From Streptomyces sp. TSRI0281 (GTDB taxonomy: Bacteria > Actinomycetota > Actinomycetes > Streptomycetales > Streptomycetaceae), in contig NZ_LWLE01000012.1 in the NCBI RefSeq assembly GCF_001905125.1, positions 438,759 through 502,758 of the forward strand: a stretch of DNA of 64,000 nt, given 5' to 3'. A program made the translations under genes and the position numbers. Numbering within the stretch: the first letter of the stretch is position 1; every line of letters begins with the position of its first letter. The notes under the pieces were generated by a model, which saw nothing but the letters and a program-made list of their open reading frames with translations, searched no databases and was not told the DNA's origin. This document shows, in pieces, positions 51,824 through 61,500 of the stretch.

Positions 51824-53088
51824 GCGGGCCAGCGAGCGGATCTGACGTGCCGGTTCGCGAGCCCGGCCGCGGTGATCACTGCCTGGACGCCCGCGATCAG
51901 CGCGATGGCGCCGGTGACGCCGAGGAACTGCAGGGCCAGACCGCCGACCAGGGAGCCGAGCGGGGACCCGGCGCCGATGAGGGTGATGGTCGCGGCGATG
52001 GCACGGCCTCGGCGGTGGTCCGGGGTCTGTCGGAAGATCATGATGTCGACGAGGATCTTCAGCGCCGGCAGTCCGAGTGCTGCCAGGGTCAGCATGGCGA
52101 AGACCCAGACCGGTCCGAGGGGGAGCGCCAGCAGGGCCACCGCGACCGTGGTCAGCGTGGACGCGCAGAGCAGGAGCGCGCCGGGGCTGAGCAGCCGGTT
52201 GAGCCGCGGCACCAGCGCCGACCCGATGAGCATGCCGACGGCGGTACCGGACAGAGCCAGACCGATCGTGCCGGGCGAGTGGTGCTGGTGCCGCAGGGTC
52301 ACCATCACCATCAGGATCGCGGCGGTGATGCTGAAGTAGAAGATGCTGACCAAGAGCAGTGCGGACCGCAGCAGTCGGTCGCCGAGCAGTTCGAGCAGTC
52401 CGGAGAAGGCGGTGGTCAGCGGCGCGAGGGCGCTCCTCGGCTCGTCGCTCACCGGCTCGGTGTGCTTCTCCGCCTTGGGCACGCGTATCACCAGGGCGCA
52501 GACGAACGAGATCACGAAGCCGACGATCGCCGCGACGAAGGGGAACGTGCGGGAGACCAGGTAGAGCGCTCCGCCGAGGGGCGGTCCGGCCAGGGCGGCG
52601 GCTCCGCTGCGCGCCTCGTCCTGACTGAGCGCCGCGGTCAGCTGATGGTCCGGCACGACAGCGCGGATCAGCAGCATCCTGGCCGGTGCGCCGAAGGCCG
52701 TACCGGCGCCCAGGACGACCGCGGCCAGGATCAGGAGGCCGAAGTTCGCCTGCCCGGCCGTCAGACTGAGGACGATGAACGCGAGAGTGAGTGCGCGGAC
52801 CGCCTCGGAGATCAGCAGGATGCGCCGCCGGTCCCACCGGTCGACCACCACGCCGGCCGGTAGTCCGACCAGGAGGGCGGTGCCTATCTGGGCGAATCCG
52901 AAGAGGCCGGCCAGCGCCGGTGACCCGGTCAGGGACATGATCAGCAGGGGATAGGCGACCTCCACGGCTTCGAGGCCGAGATTGGCCGCGGCCGCCCCGA
53001 TCCACAGAGTCTGAAAACGCCGGTTACGGCGCAGGGGTACTGGCGTGGCGGGAACCTCGCTATCACCCTGACGTAAGCATTCACTCAT
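51820..53088 (-). CDS. MFS exporter (MFS_3-like) with an early TTA codon
   Basis: A 422-residue protein with about 12 membrane helices, the signature GVVVDRWDRRR after helix 2 and a central charged loop (KAEKHTEPVSDEPRS). The fifth codon (53076-53074) is TTA, the only one I noticed in the window's genes, so translation should need the bldA tRNA. No Shine-Dalgarno precedes ATG 53088, but TATCGT (53100-53095) lies 6 bp before it, the geometry of a leaderless transcript. It overlaps the sulfotransferase start. The divergent ArsR-type gene and the inverted repeat at 53080-53095 suggest local repression. Confidence 0.85.
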   Translation of the reverse strand: MSECLRQGDSEVPATPVPLRRNRRFQTLWIGAAAANLGLEAVEVAYPLLIMSLTGSPALAGLFGFAQIGTALLVGLPAGVVVDRWDRRRILLISEAVRALTLAFIVLSLTAGQANFGLLILAAVVLGAGTAFGAPARMLLIRAVVPDHQLTAALSQDEARSGAAALAGPPLGGALYLVSRTFPFVAAIVGFVISFVCALVIRVPKAEKHTEPVSDEPRSALAPLTTAFSGLLELLGDRLLRSALLLVSIFYFSITAAILMVMVTLRHQHHSPGTIGLALSGTAVGMLIGSALVPRLNRLLSPGALLLCASTLTTVAVALLALPLGPVWVFAMLTLAALGLPALKILVDIMIFRQTPDHRRGRAIAATITLIGAGSPLGSLVGGLALQFLGVTGAIALIAGVQAVITAAGLANRHVRSARWPA

Positions 53089-53095
53089 GCGTGAA
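53080..53095. promoter_or_regulatory. inverted repeat, ArsR-type operator candidate
   Basis: TTCAC-N6-GTGAA covers the exporter start codon and touches its -10 hexamer. A wider pair CATTCA (53078-53083) and TGAATG (53110-53115) spans the divergent gap. It is suited to repression by the adjacent regulator. Confidence 0.5.
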
Positions 53096-53144
53096 CGATA
53101 GCGTGTGGATGAATGGTTCGCTACGAGGAAACGGAGATGGGTCA

Positions 53145-53774
53145 ATGGCTGACGATGCCGACGCGGTGGCGGTCGTCCGGGAGGTGGACGACGTGGAGAC
53201 GCTGAAGGCCCTGTCCGACCCGCTGAGGTTGGCGATCCTTCGCACGATGATGAGCGATGTGCGTGCGTCGCACAGGGTGAAGGACATCGCCGGGCTTCTG
53301 GACCAGCCGACCACCCGGCTCTACCGGCACATCAAGGTGCTTGAGGCGGCCGGCCTGATCAAGGTGGCGCAGACCCGGATGGTCTCGGGCATCCAGGAGA
53401 GCCAGTACCGGGTGGCGCAGTTCGCCCTGCGGCTGAGCCATGAGCTGCTGGCCGCGCCGGGCAACGCGGGCGAACTGGCCGACGCGTTCGCCGCGACGCT
53501 GAACGACTTCCGCGACCGGCTCGTACGGGACATCATCAGCGGTCGCTTCCAACCGGAGCCCGAGGCCGCGGAGAAGCCGGATCCGCTCGGCCCGATGGTC
53601 GTGGCGCTGGACCGTCGGCTGACGCCGGAACGGGCCACCGAGTTCCGGTCCCGGCTGTCCGCGCTGATGGAAGAGTTCAACCGCCCCGACGACGAGGCGA
53701 ACGCCGTCGTACCGGTCGAGTTCCTGCTGATGTTCTGGGCGCCGAAGGAGCCCACCGGAGAGCCGCCCGCGTAG
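53145..53774 (+). CDS. ArsR/helix-turn-helix family repressor
   Basis: A 209-residue protein. The winged-helix domain (VETLKALSDPLRLAILRTMM ... VKDIAGLLDQPTTRLYRHIKVLEAAGLIKVAQTR) is the ArsR-like fold found fused to a roughly 120-residue helical C-terminal domain (DRLVRDIISGRF ... RATEFRSRLSALMEEF). There is no metal-binding CxC, so it is not a metal sensor. GGAG precedes the ATG. It is divergent from the exporter-sulfotransferase genes and likely represses them; the 56-bp gap holds the repeats. Confidence 0.85.
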   Translation: MADDADAVAVVREVDDVETLKALSDPLRLAILRTMMSDVRASHRVKDIAGLLDQPTTRLYRHIKVLEAAGLIKVAQTRMVSGIQESQYRVAQFALRLSHELLAAPGNAGELADAFAATLNDFRDRLVRDIISGRFQPEPEAAEKPDPLGPMVVALDRRLTPERATEFRSRLSALMEEFNRPDDEANAVVPVEFLLMFWAPKEPTGEPPA

Positions 53775-54257
53775 CCACCCTGCCCTCACGGGCGGCGGGC
53801 GGCGGGCGGTTCCCGATCGGTCCGGGCACATCTCCGCGACCCGGAAGTCCGAGTCCGGGGCCTGCTGTCGGCCCGGCCGGGGATCGCGCGCCGACCGGTC
53901 GGCCGGCCCGCGCCCGACCGCGATCGGGGCGCGGATCGGCAGGCGAACTCCCTGTGCGCGCCGTCGATCTGCCGGGTCCGCCCACCCATCCGTAGCCGGT
54001 ACGCCGGACCCGGCGCCCCGGACCCGGCGTACCGGTCACCGCGCCGGACGACGCTTCGAACGTCTCGGCGCGGTGCCCGTCACGAAGGAGGAACGTTCAC
54101 CCGGGGCGGCCGGCGCCAACCGCGGCCGGTCGTGCCCCCGTACAGGCGCCTGCGGCTCGGGCGCCGCCAGTTCCTCCCGGACGCGTGGATGCGCCCTCCG
54201 GTCCGCGAGGTCCGGCTGCCGGGCCGCCGCGCATGACCGTCAGCCGTCCACGACGGC
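53775..54257. other. 483-bp non-coding stretch between convergent genes
   Basis: This is GC-rich spacer between the ArsR-type gene and the methyltransferase stop. Apart from the hairpin at 53996-54035 I see no gene, repeat or promoter with support. Confidence 0.55.
53996..54035. terminator. bidirectional hairpin
   Basis: CCGGTACGCCGG and CCGGCGTACCGG are perfect 12-bp arms around a 16-nt loop that can itself pair partly. It lies midway between two convergent genes. Confidence 0.7.
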
Positions 54258-55241
54258 TCACTTGGCCGCGATGAAGAGCCGGCCGGCGGGGAACCGGTGC
54301 GGCACGCACCGGGCTTGGTCGAAACCGGCCTGCCGGAAGCGGGCCAGCCAATCCTCCTCCGGAGGCAGCTCCACGTTCATGAAACCGGCGTGCAGGTAGG
54401 TGAACAGCGCGCTGAACCTGCGTTCGCGTTCCGCCGACGCGTAGGGCACCGCGTCGGTGATCGCCATGATGCCGCCGGGCCGCAGCGCCTCCCGGCACCT
54501 GCGCAGCACCTGGTCGAAGACGTCGCCCTCCTGCACGATGTCATGGAAGACGAAACCGGCGTGGATGACGTCGGCACCGGCCACCGGCGCGGGGTCCTCC
54601 GCGATGGACTGGATCGGCCGCTCCACCACCTCAAGACGGTCGCCGACGCCCGCTGCCGTTGCCGCGCGGGCCGCCTCCTGGCACGCGCCGGCACTCATGT
54701 CCAGGGCCACCCCGGTGCTGCCCGGCAGCCGGCCGAGCAGGTCGATCAGCAGGCCGGCGGCACCGGCGCCGAGGTCGACGATCCGCTGCGGCCGCGCGGC
54801 GAGGATCGCCCCGGTGGCGGCCGGGTAGAAGCCCTGACTTCCGATCCACCGGGAACTGACCGCGACCTCGCGTCCGTTCCGCTGGTACTGCGCGGCGGCA
54901 CCGACCGGGTCGCGCAGGAACTCGGCGGGATGCTCGACGTATGGCTGGTTGGCCCGCAACGACCAGGTGAGGTAGCCGGACTGGTAGATCCGGTCGGCGA
55001 AGTCGTCCGAGATCCGGTACTCCTTGCCACCGGTCGGCACCAGCAGGGCGGCGGCGACCAGTGCGGACAGGAAACCTCCCATGCCCTCTTCCGGCACGTC
55101 CGCGGCCGCGGCCAGCTGTGCCGCGGTGACGGGCTCGCCGCGTTCCAGCAGTGGGACGATGCCCAGCCGGTCGGCCATTTCCAGCAGGGCTGCGACGGCG
55201 GCGAGATCGGCTGCGGTCTCAGAGGGACTGATGCTTGACAT
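54258..55241 (-). CDS. SAM-dependent (O-)methyltransferase with N-terminal dimerisation-like domain
   Basis: A 327-residue protein. An N-terminal winged-helix region (AALLEMADRLGIVPLLERGEPVTAAQLAAAADV) precedes the catalytic domain with motif I VDLGAGAAGL, the acidic residue in VALDMSAG and a motif III-like RPGGIMAITD. This layout is that of natural-product O-methyltransferases, though His/Glu catalysts are not obvious (HAGFVFHDIVQEGD supplies candidates). ATG 55241 has GGGAG upstream; ATGs at 55259 and 55271 are possible. It follows the NRPS on the same strand after 276 bp and is a likely tailoring enzyme. Confidence 0.8.
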   Translation of the reverse strand: MSSISPSETAADLAAVAALLEMADRLGIVPLLERGEPVTAAQLAAAADVPEEGMGGFLSALVAAALLVPTGGKEYRISDDFADRIYQSGYLTWSLRANQPYVEHPAEFLRDPVGAAAQYQRNGREVAVSSRWIGSQGFYPAATGAILAARPQRIVDLGAGAAGLLIDLLGRLPGSTGVALDMSAGACQEAARAATAAGVGDRLEVVERPIQSIAEDPAPVAGADVIHAGFVFHDIVQEGDVFDQVLRRCREALRPGGIMAITDAVPYASAERERRFSALFTYLHAGFMNVELPPEEDWLARFRQAGFDQARCVPHRFPAGRLFIAAK

Positions 55242-55517
55242 CGCGCTCTCCCACTCCATTTCGACGATCATCTCGGGTTCTGCGGTGCCGGACCGGTACG
55301 GTGCTCGGCCGGCGGGCGCGGCACGGTCGGCGCCGCGCCGGTCTTCGGTCCCGCTGTCACGGGGCCCCTGCCGGCGGGCGGCAGGGGAGAGCGAGTGCGG
55401 CGGTGCGCGCGAACCGGTCGGGTTCGTCGAGGTCCGCGCCGCCCGGCACATCAGCGGGATGGTTGCCGTGCCGACCGTTTTGGTGGGCACGGACACGTGG
55501 GGTGGTCGCCCGTGGCC

Positions 55518-58500
55518 TCATCGGGAATCCCCTTCTTCGGCGGCGGGGCCGGTGCGCCGGCGAAGTTTTGGCCGGGTGCGGTTCGCGGACCGGCCGAGGT
55601 GAGCGGCGAGTGCGGCGACCGTCGGGGATTCGAAGAGCGCGGCCACGCTGAGGCTCGCGCCGAACCGGGTGCGCACCCGGTTGAGCAGGCGGGTGGCCAG
55701 CAGGGAGTGGCCGCCGAGGTCGAAGAAGTTGTCGTTCACACCGACCTTCGGTGCCTTGAGGATCTCGGCGAACATCGCGCACAGAGCGGCTTCCCGCTCG
55801 TCCCGGGGGGCCACGTAGGCCGTGTCGGACGCGCTCGGGCCGGGTGCCGGCAGCGCCTTCCGGTCGACCTTGCCGTTGCCGGTCAGCGGTAGCCGGTCCA
55901 GCGTGACGAACACGCTCGGCACCATGTAGTCCGGGAGCGTCCGGGCGGCGTGCTCCCGCACGGCGGCCACGTCCACATCCGGCGGTACGAGATAGCCGAT
56001 CAGCCGTTCGCCGTCCCCGGTGACCGTCGCGTGGGCCACGTCCGGGTGGCCGGTCAGGGCCGCTTCGACCTCGGCCGGTTCGATCCGGAATCCACGGACC
56101 TTCAACTGCGCGTCGGCGCGGCCGTCGAATTCGAGCACCCCGTCGGGCCGGTACCGGGCGAGGTCGCCGGTGCGGTACATACGTCCACCGGCCGGGCCGT
56201 ACGGGTCGGCCACGAACCGTGCGGCGGTCACGTCCGGCTGATGCGCGTACCCCCGGGCCAAGCCGGTCCCGGTCACGTACACCTCACCGGGTACCCCGGG
56301 GGGCACCGGCCGCAGACGCTCGTCGAGGAGATACAACCAGGTGTTGTCCATCGCCCGGCCGATCGGCACCGTACGGGACGGCGCGGTGGCGATCGGGTAC
56401 CAGGACGAGATGATGGTCGTCTCCGTGGTGCCCCAGGCGGCCGCGACCGAGGTGTGCGGCGCGTCGGCCATCAGGTCGGCGACCGCCGCGGGCGACACCA
56501 CGTCACCGGCCACCCATACGAGGTCCAGCGCGGACAGTGCGCCTCTGGCCTCGGCCACCATCAGGTTGAACAGCGCGGAGGTGAAGACCGCGGTGGTGGC
56601 CCTCCCGTCGACGATGGTGCGGGCCAGTACGTCGGTGTCCAGGTCGCCCTCCGGCGCGATCACCACCCGGCCGCCGGTCAGCAGGGGCAGCCAGATCTCG
56701 AACGTGGACGGGTCGAACGACGTCGGCGAGTGCATCAGCGCGTCGGCCGGGCGCAGTCGTTCCCAGGCACGGTCGGTGACGAACTCGGCGACGCTGCGGT
56801 GCGAGACGCTGACCGCCTTGGGCGTACCGGTCGAGCCACTGGTGAACATCGTGTACGCCGTGCGGTCCGCGTGGGCGGTGAACGTGGGGCCGTGCTCCTC
56901 GGTACCGGGGGAGGGCGTGATGACCGTGACCCCGGTCAGCCCGGTGGGACGGTCGGTGACGAGCAGGCCGGCCCGCATGTGGTCGACCATCCGCTGCTGC
57001 CGGGCCAGCGGCGCGGACCCGGGCAGGGGCAGATAGCCGCCGCCCGCCTTGATGACGGCGAGGACCGTCACGAGGTAGTCGATACCGCGCGGCTGACGTA
57101 TCGCCACCGGATCGTCGGGCGTGCAGCCCGCCGCCACCAGCACGTGCGCCAGATGGTTGGCGCGCCGGTCGAGGTCCCGGTAACTGATCGACGTGTCGCC
57201 CTCCACCGCGGCGATCGCGTCCGGGCCGGCGGCGGCCTTCCGGGTGAACAGGACGGCGAGGTCCTCGTCGACGACCGGCCGCGCGGTGTCGCGCCAGCCC
57301 GACAGCGCGGCCCGTCGTTCGGCGTCGGACAGCAGGTCGATCCGCCCGATCGGCGCGTCCGGATCCGCGACGGCGGCGCCCAGTACCCGCAGGAGCCGGT
57401 CCATCAGAGCGGCCACGGTGTCCCGGTCGAACAGATCGGTGCGGTAGCGCACCTCGCCGGTGATGCCCTCGGGCACCCGGCCGTCTCCGTGGTGCTCGAC
57501 GAAACTCAGGTTGAGGTCGAAGTCCACCGGACCGACCCGGATCGCGTCGAGCGCGCCCTCGGCCGGCGCGGGCGACACGTCCACGCCGGACAGCGTGAAA
57601 GCGGAATCGGCGTTGTTCTGCAGCACCAGCATGGTTTGGAAGAGGGGGTGCCGGCTCAGTGTGCGGGCCGGGTTGAGCGCGTCGACGATCCGGTCGAACG
57701 GCAGCTCCTGATGGGCGTAGGCGGCCAGGTCCAGATCCCGCACACGGCCCAGCAGTTCGCGGAAGCTCGGATCCCCGGCGGTGTCGGTCCGCAGGACCAG
57801 GCTGTTGACGAAACAGCCGATCAGATGGTCGAGGCTGTCGTCGCTGCGCCCGGCGACCGCGGTGCCGATGGGAATGTCGGTGCCGGCGCCGAGCCGGGTG
57901 TAGAGCGTCGCGAGGGCGGCGTGCAGCACCATGAACAGGGTGGTGTGCGTGTGCCGGGCCAGGTCCAGCAGGCGGGCGTGCAGCGGACCGGGCAGGGTGA
58001 CCGGCAGCAGTGCGCCGCGCAGGTCCGACGAGTCGGGGCGGGGCCGGTCGTAGGGCAGTGCCAGTTCCTGCGGGAGCCCGGCGAGTTGCCCGGTCCAGTA
58101 CGCCGAAAGGTCTTCCCCGGCCGGTCCTTCGAGCAGGGCCCGCTGCCACAGCGTGTAGTCGGCGTACTGGACCGGCAGTGGGTGCCAGACCGGCGCGTCA
58201 CCACGGACACGGGCGGCGTACGCCTGGGCGAGGTCCCGGGTCAGCGGGGCCACGGACCAGCCGTCGCCGGCGATGTGATGCATCAGCAGCAGCAGCGTGT
58301 GCCGGTCCGTGCCGGTGGTGAACAGGTGCAGCCGCAGCGGCAGGTCGGTGGTGAGGTCGAACCGGTGGCCGGCGGCGGCCGTCAGTTCCCGGTCCAGGTC
58401 GGCCGGGTCCACCGGGACCACCCGCAGTACCTCGTCCGGGTCGGCCTTTTCCAGGACCTGCTGGCTGGGCACCCCGTCGGCCTCCGGGAAGCGGGTGCGC

Positions 58501-61500
58501 AGCGTCTCGTGCCGCTCCAGCAGATCGCCCACCGCGGCGCTCAGCCCATCGAGGTCCAGCGCCCCGTCCAGGCGCAGCACCAGCGGCCAGCCCAGCCCGT
58601 TCCACCGGGACAGGAACCACAACCGCTCCTGGGCGTAGGACAGGGGCAACGGGGACGGCCGAGCGGCCGGCAGCAGGGCGCTGCGGGTCCGGCTCGCCCC
58701 GTGGCCGGAGACGAGCCGCGCGCCGAGTGCCGCCGCCGTCGGGGCTTCGAACAGGTCCGCGACGCCCAGCTCCGCTCCCAGGTGGGTGCGGATCCGGTTG
58801 ACCAGGCGGGTGGCGAGGAGCGAATGGCCGCCGAGGTCGAAGAAGTTGTCGTGGGCGCCGACCCGGGACCTGCCGAGCAGTTCGCCCATGAGCTCGACGA
58901 GGATCTCCTCGGTGGGGGTGCGCGGCGCCGTGTACCCGGTGCCCGTCTCGAACTCGGGCTCCGGCAGGGCCCGCCGGTCGACCTTGCCGTTGCCGGTGAG
59001 CGGCAGCCGGTCGAGGACGACATAGGCACTGGGCACCATGTAGTCGGGCAGGGCCGCGGCGACCCGGTCCTGTACGTCGGCGACGTCCAGGCCGGCGCCA
59101 TGGGGCACCAGATAGGCGACGAGTCTGCGGTCACCTGCGCGGTCCTCGTGGGCGGTGACGAACGCCTGACCGACCTCCGCCAGGGTGGTGAGCGAGCACT
59201 CGACTTCGGCGGGTTCGACCCGGAAACCGCGGATCTTCACCTGGGCGTCGGCCCGCCCGACGAAGTCCAGCGTGCCCTCACTTCGCCACCGGGCGATGTC
59301 ACCGGTGCGGTACATCCGGCTGCCGGGCGGCCCCCACGGATCGGCGGTGAACCGTTCGGCGGTCGGGCCGGGCTGTCCGCCGTACCCGCGCGACACCCCT
59401 GAGCCGGCGATGTAGAGCTCACCCTGGACCCCGGTCGGTACCGGCTGGAGCTGCCCGTCGAGCACGTACAGCCGGGTGTTGTCCATCGGAGTGCCGATCG
59501 GCACCCGGCCGGGCACGGCCTGCGCGCCGGACATCGAGAACCGGGTGGAGCAGGTGGTGGTCTCGGTCGGACCGTACAAGGCCCTGACCGTCAGCCCGGG
59601 GTGGCGGTCCAGAATCCGTCCGACCGCCGCGGGCGGCACCACGTCGCCGCCGGTCAGGACCTCCCGGATGCCCGCGAAGCAGTCCGGGTTCTCCACGAGA
59701 GCCCCGAACAGGCCGGAGGTGAGCCAGATCCGGTCCACACCGTGCGTGGTCACCGCGCGGGCCAGGCCGGCGGCGTCGAGGATCTCCTCGGAAGCCACCA
59801 CGACCGTGCCGCCGGTCAGCAGCGGTGTCCAGATCTCGTGCACCGACGCGTCGAATCCGGTGGCGGAGTGCATCAGCACCGTGCCCCCGGCCTGCCAGAG
59901 CCGGTCGCGGACGAACCCGGCCGTGTTCCTGTGCGTCAGGACGACGGCCTTGGGAACACCGGTCGAGCCGCTGGTGAACATCACGTAGGCGGCCTGGTCC
60001 GGGTGCGGGTCCGGGCGGGGCGGCTCGGACGACTCGCCGTCCCCGGGTACCAGCACGGTCAGGCCCGACGGCTCGTGGGGCCGGTCGGTGACGAGCACGG
60101 TGGCGCCGACCTGGTCGGTCATCTGCCGCAGCCGGTCCGCGGGAGCGGCAGACGGCAGCGGGAGGTACGCGGCGCCGGCCTTGAGCACCGCGAGCATGGA
60201 CACGATGAGGTCGGCCGACCGCCGCTGGAGCAGTGCCACCGGCCGGTCCGGGGCCGCGCCGGCCGCGACCAGACGGTGCGCCAGATGGTTGGCACGCCGG
60301 TCCAGTTCGGCGTAGGTCAGGGTGACCGGCCCGGTGACCGCCACCGCGTCGGGGGTCGCCGCGGCGCGTGCGGCGAACAGCCGCGGCAGCGACGCGTCCG
60401 GCAGCGGCCGCTCGGTGGCGTTCCAGGACCGGAGAATGGTGTCGCGTTCGTCGCCGTCGAGCACGTCGAGCCGGCCCAGCCGCTGGTCGGGGTCGGCGGC
60501 GACGGCCCGGAGGACGCGGATGAACCGGTCGGCCAGCGACCGTACCGTGTCCGGGTCGAAGAGCCCGGTGCGGTAGACGATCTCGCCGACCATGCCGTCG
60601 GCGGTGCCGTCCCGCCGGTAGGTGTCGGTGAGGTTCACGAAGAGGTCGAGCTGCGCGGCCGACGGCGTCGACCGGACCACCTCGACATCCAGACCGGTCA
60701 GGTCGAAGCCGGCATCCGCGTTGTTCTGCAGGACCAGCATGGTCTGGAAGAGCGGGTGGCGGCCGAGTGCGCGAGCCGGGTTGAGTGCCTCGACGAGACG
60801 GTCGAAGGGCAGCTCCTGTTGGCTGAGGGCGGCCACGTCGTCGGTCCTGGTGCGTTCCAGGAGTTCGCGGAAGGTCGGGTCGCCCGCGGTGTCGGTGCGC
60901 AGCACCAGGTTGTTGACGAAGAAGCCGATCAGGTGGTCGAGCTTGTCGTCGCCGCGCCCGGCGACCACGGTGCCGATGGGGATGTCGGTACCCGCGCCGA
61001 GCCGGGTGTAGAGCGCGGCCAGGGCGGCGTGCAGCACCATGAAGAGAGTGGTCCGGCTCTGCTGTGCCAGGGCCAGCAGCCCGGCGTGGAGCGACGCGGG
61101 TATCCGCAACGGGAGCAGCGCGCCGTCGTGGTCGGCGCCGCTGGGGCGGGGCCGGTCGTAGGGCAGGGCCAGTTCCTCCGGGAGCTCCGTCAGGTAGTCG
61201 CGCCAGAACCCGGTCAGCTGCTCCTGGTACTCCGTGGTGAGCAGGTCGCGCTGCCACAGCGCGTAGTCGGCGTACTGCACCGGCAGCGGCTGCCAGGCCG
61301 GCGGGTCGCCGGCGACCCGCGCCGCGTACGCGGTGGCCAGGTCCTGTGCCAGTGGCTGCATCGACCATCCGTCGCCGGCGATGTGGTGCAGCACCAGCAC
61401 CAGCACATGCCGGTCCGGCGCGGTGCGCAACAGCCGTACCCGCACCGGCACTTCCGCGGTGATGTCGAAACGCTGCCGGCAGGCGGCCCGCACGGCCCGG

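Noticed and set aside
55950..59402. A 1150-residue open frame on the plus strand opposite the NRPS
   Set aside because: It mirrors conserved NRPS motifs on the other strand and has no domains of its own.
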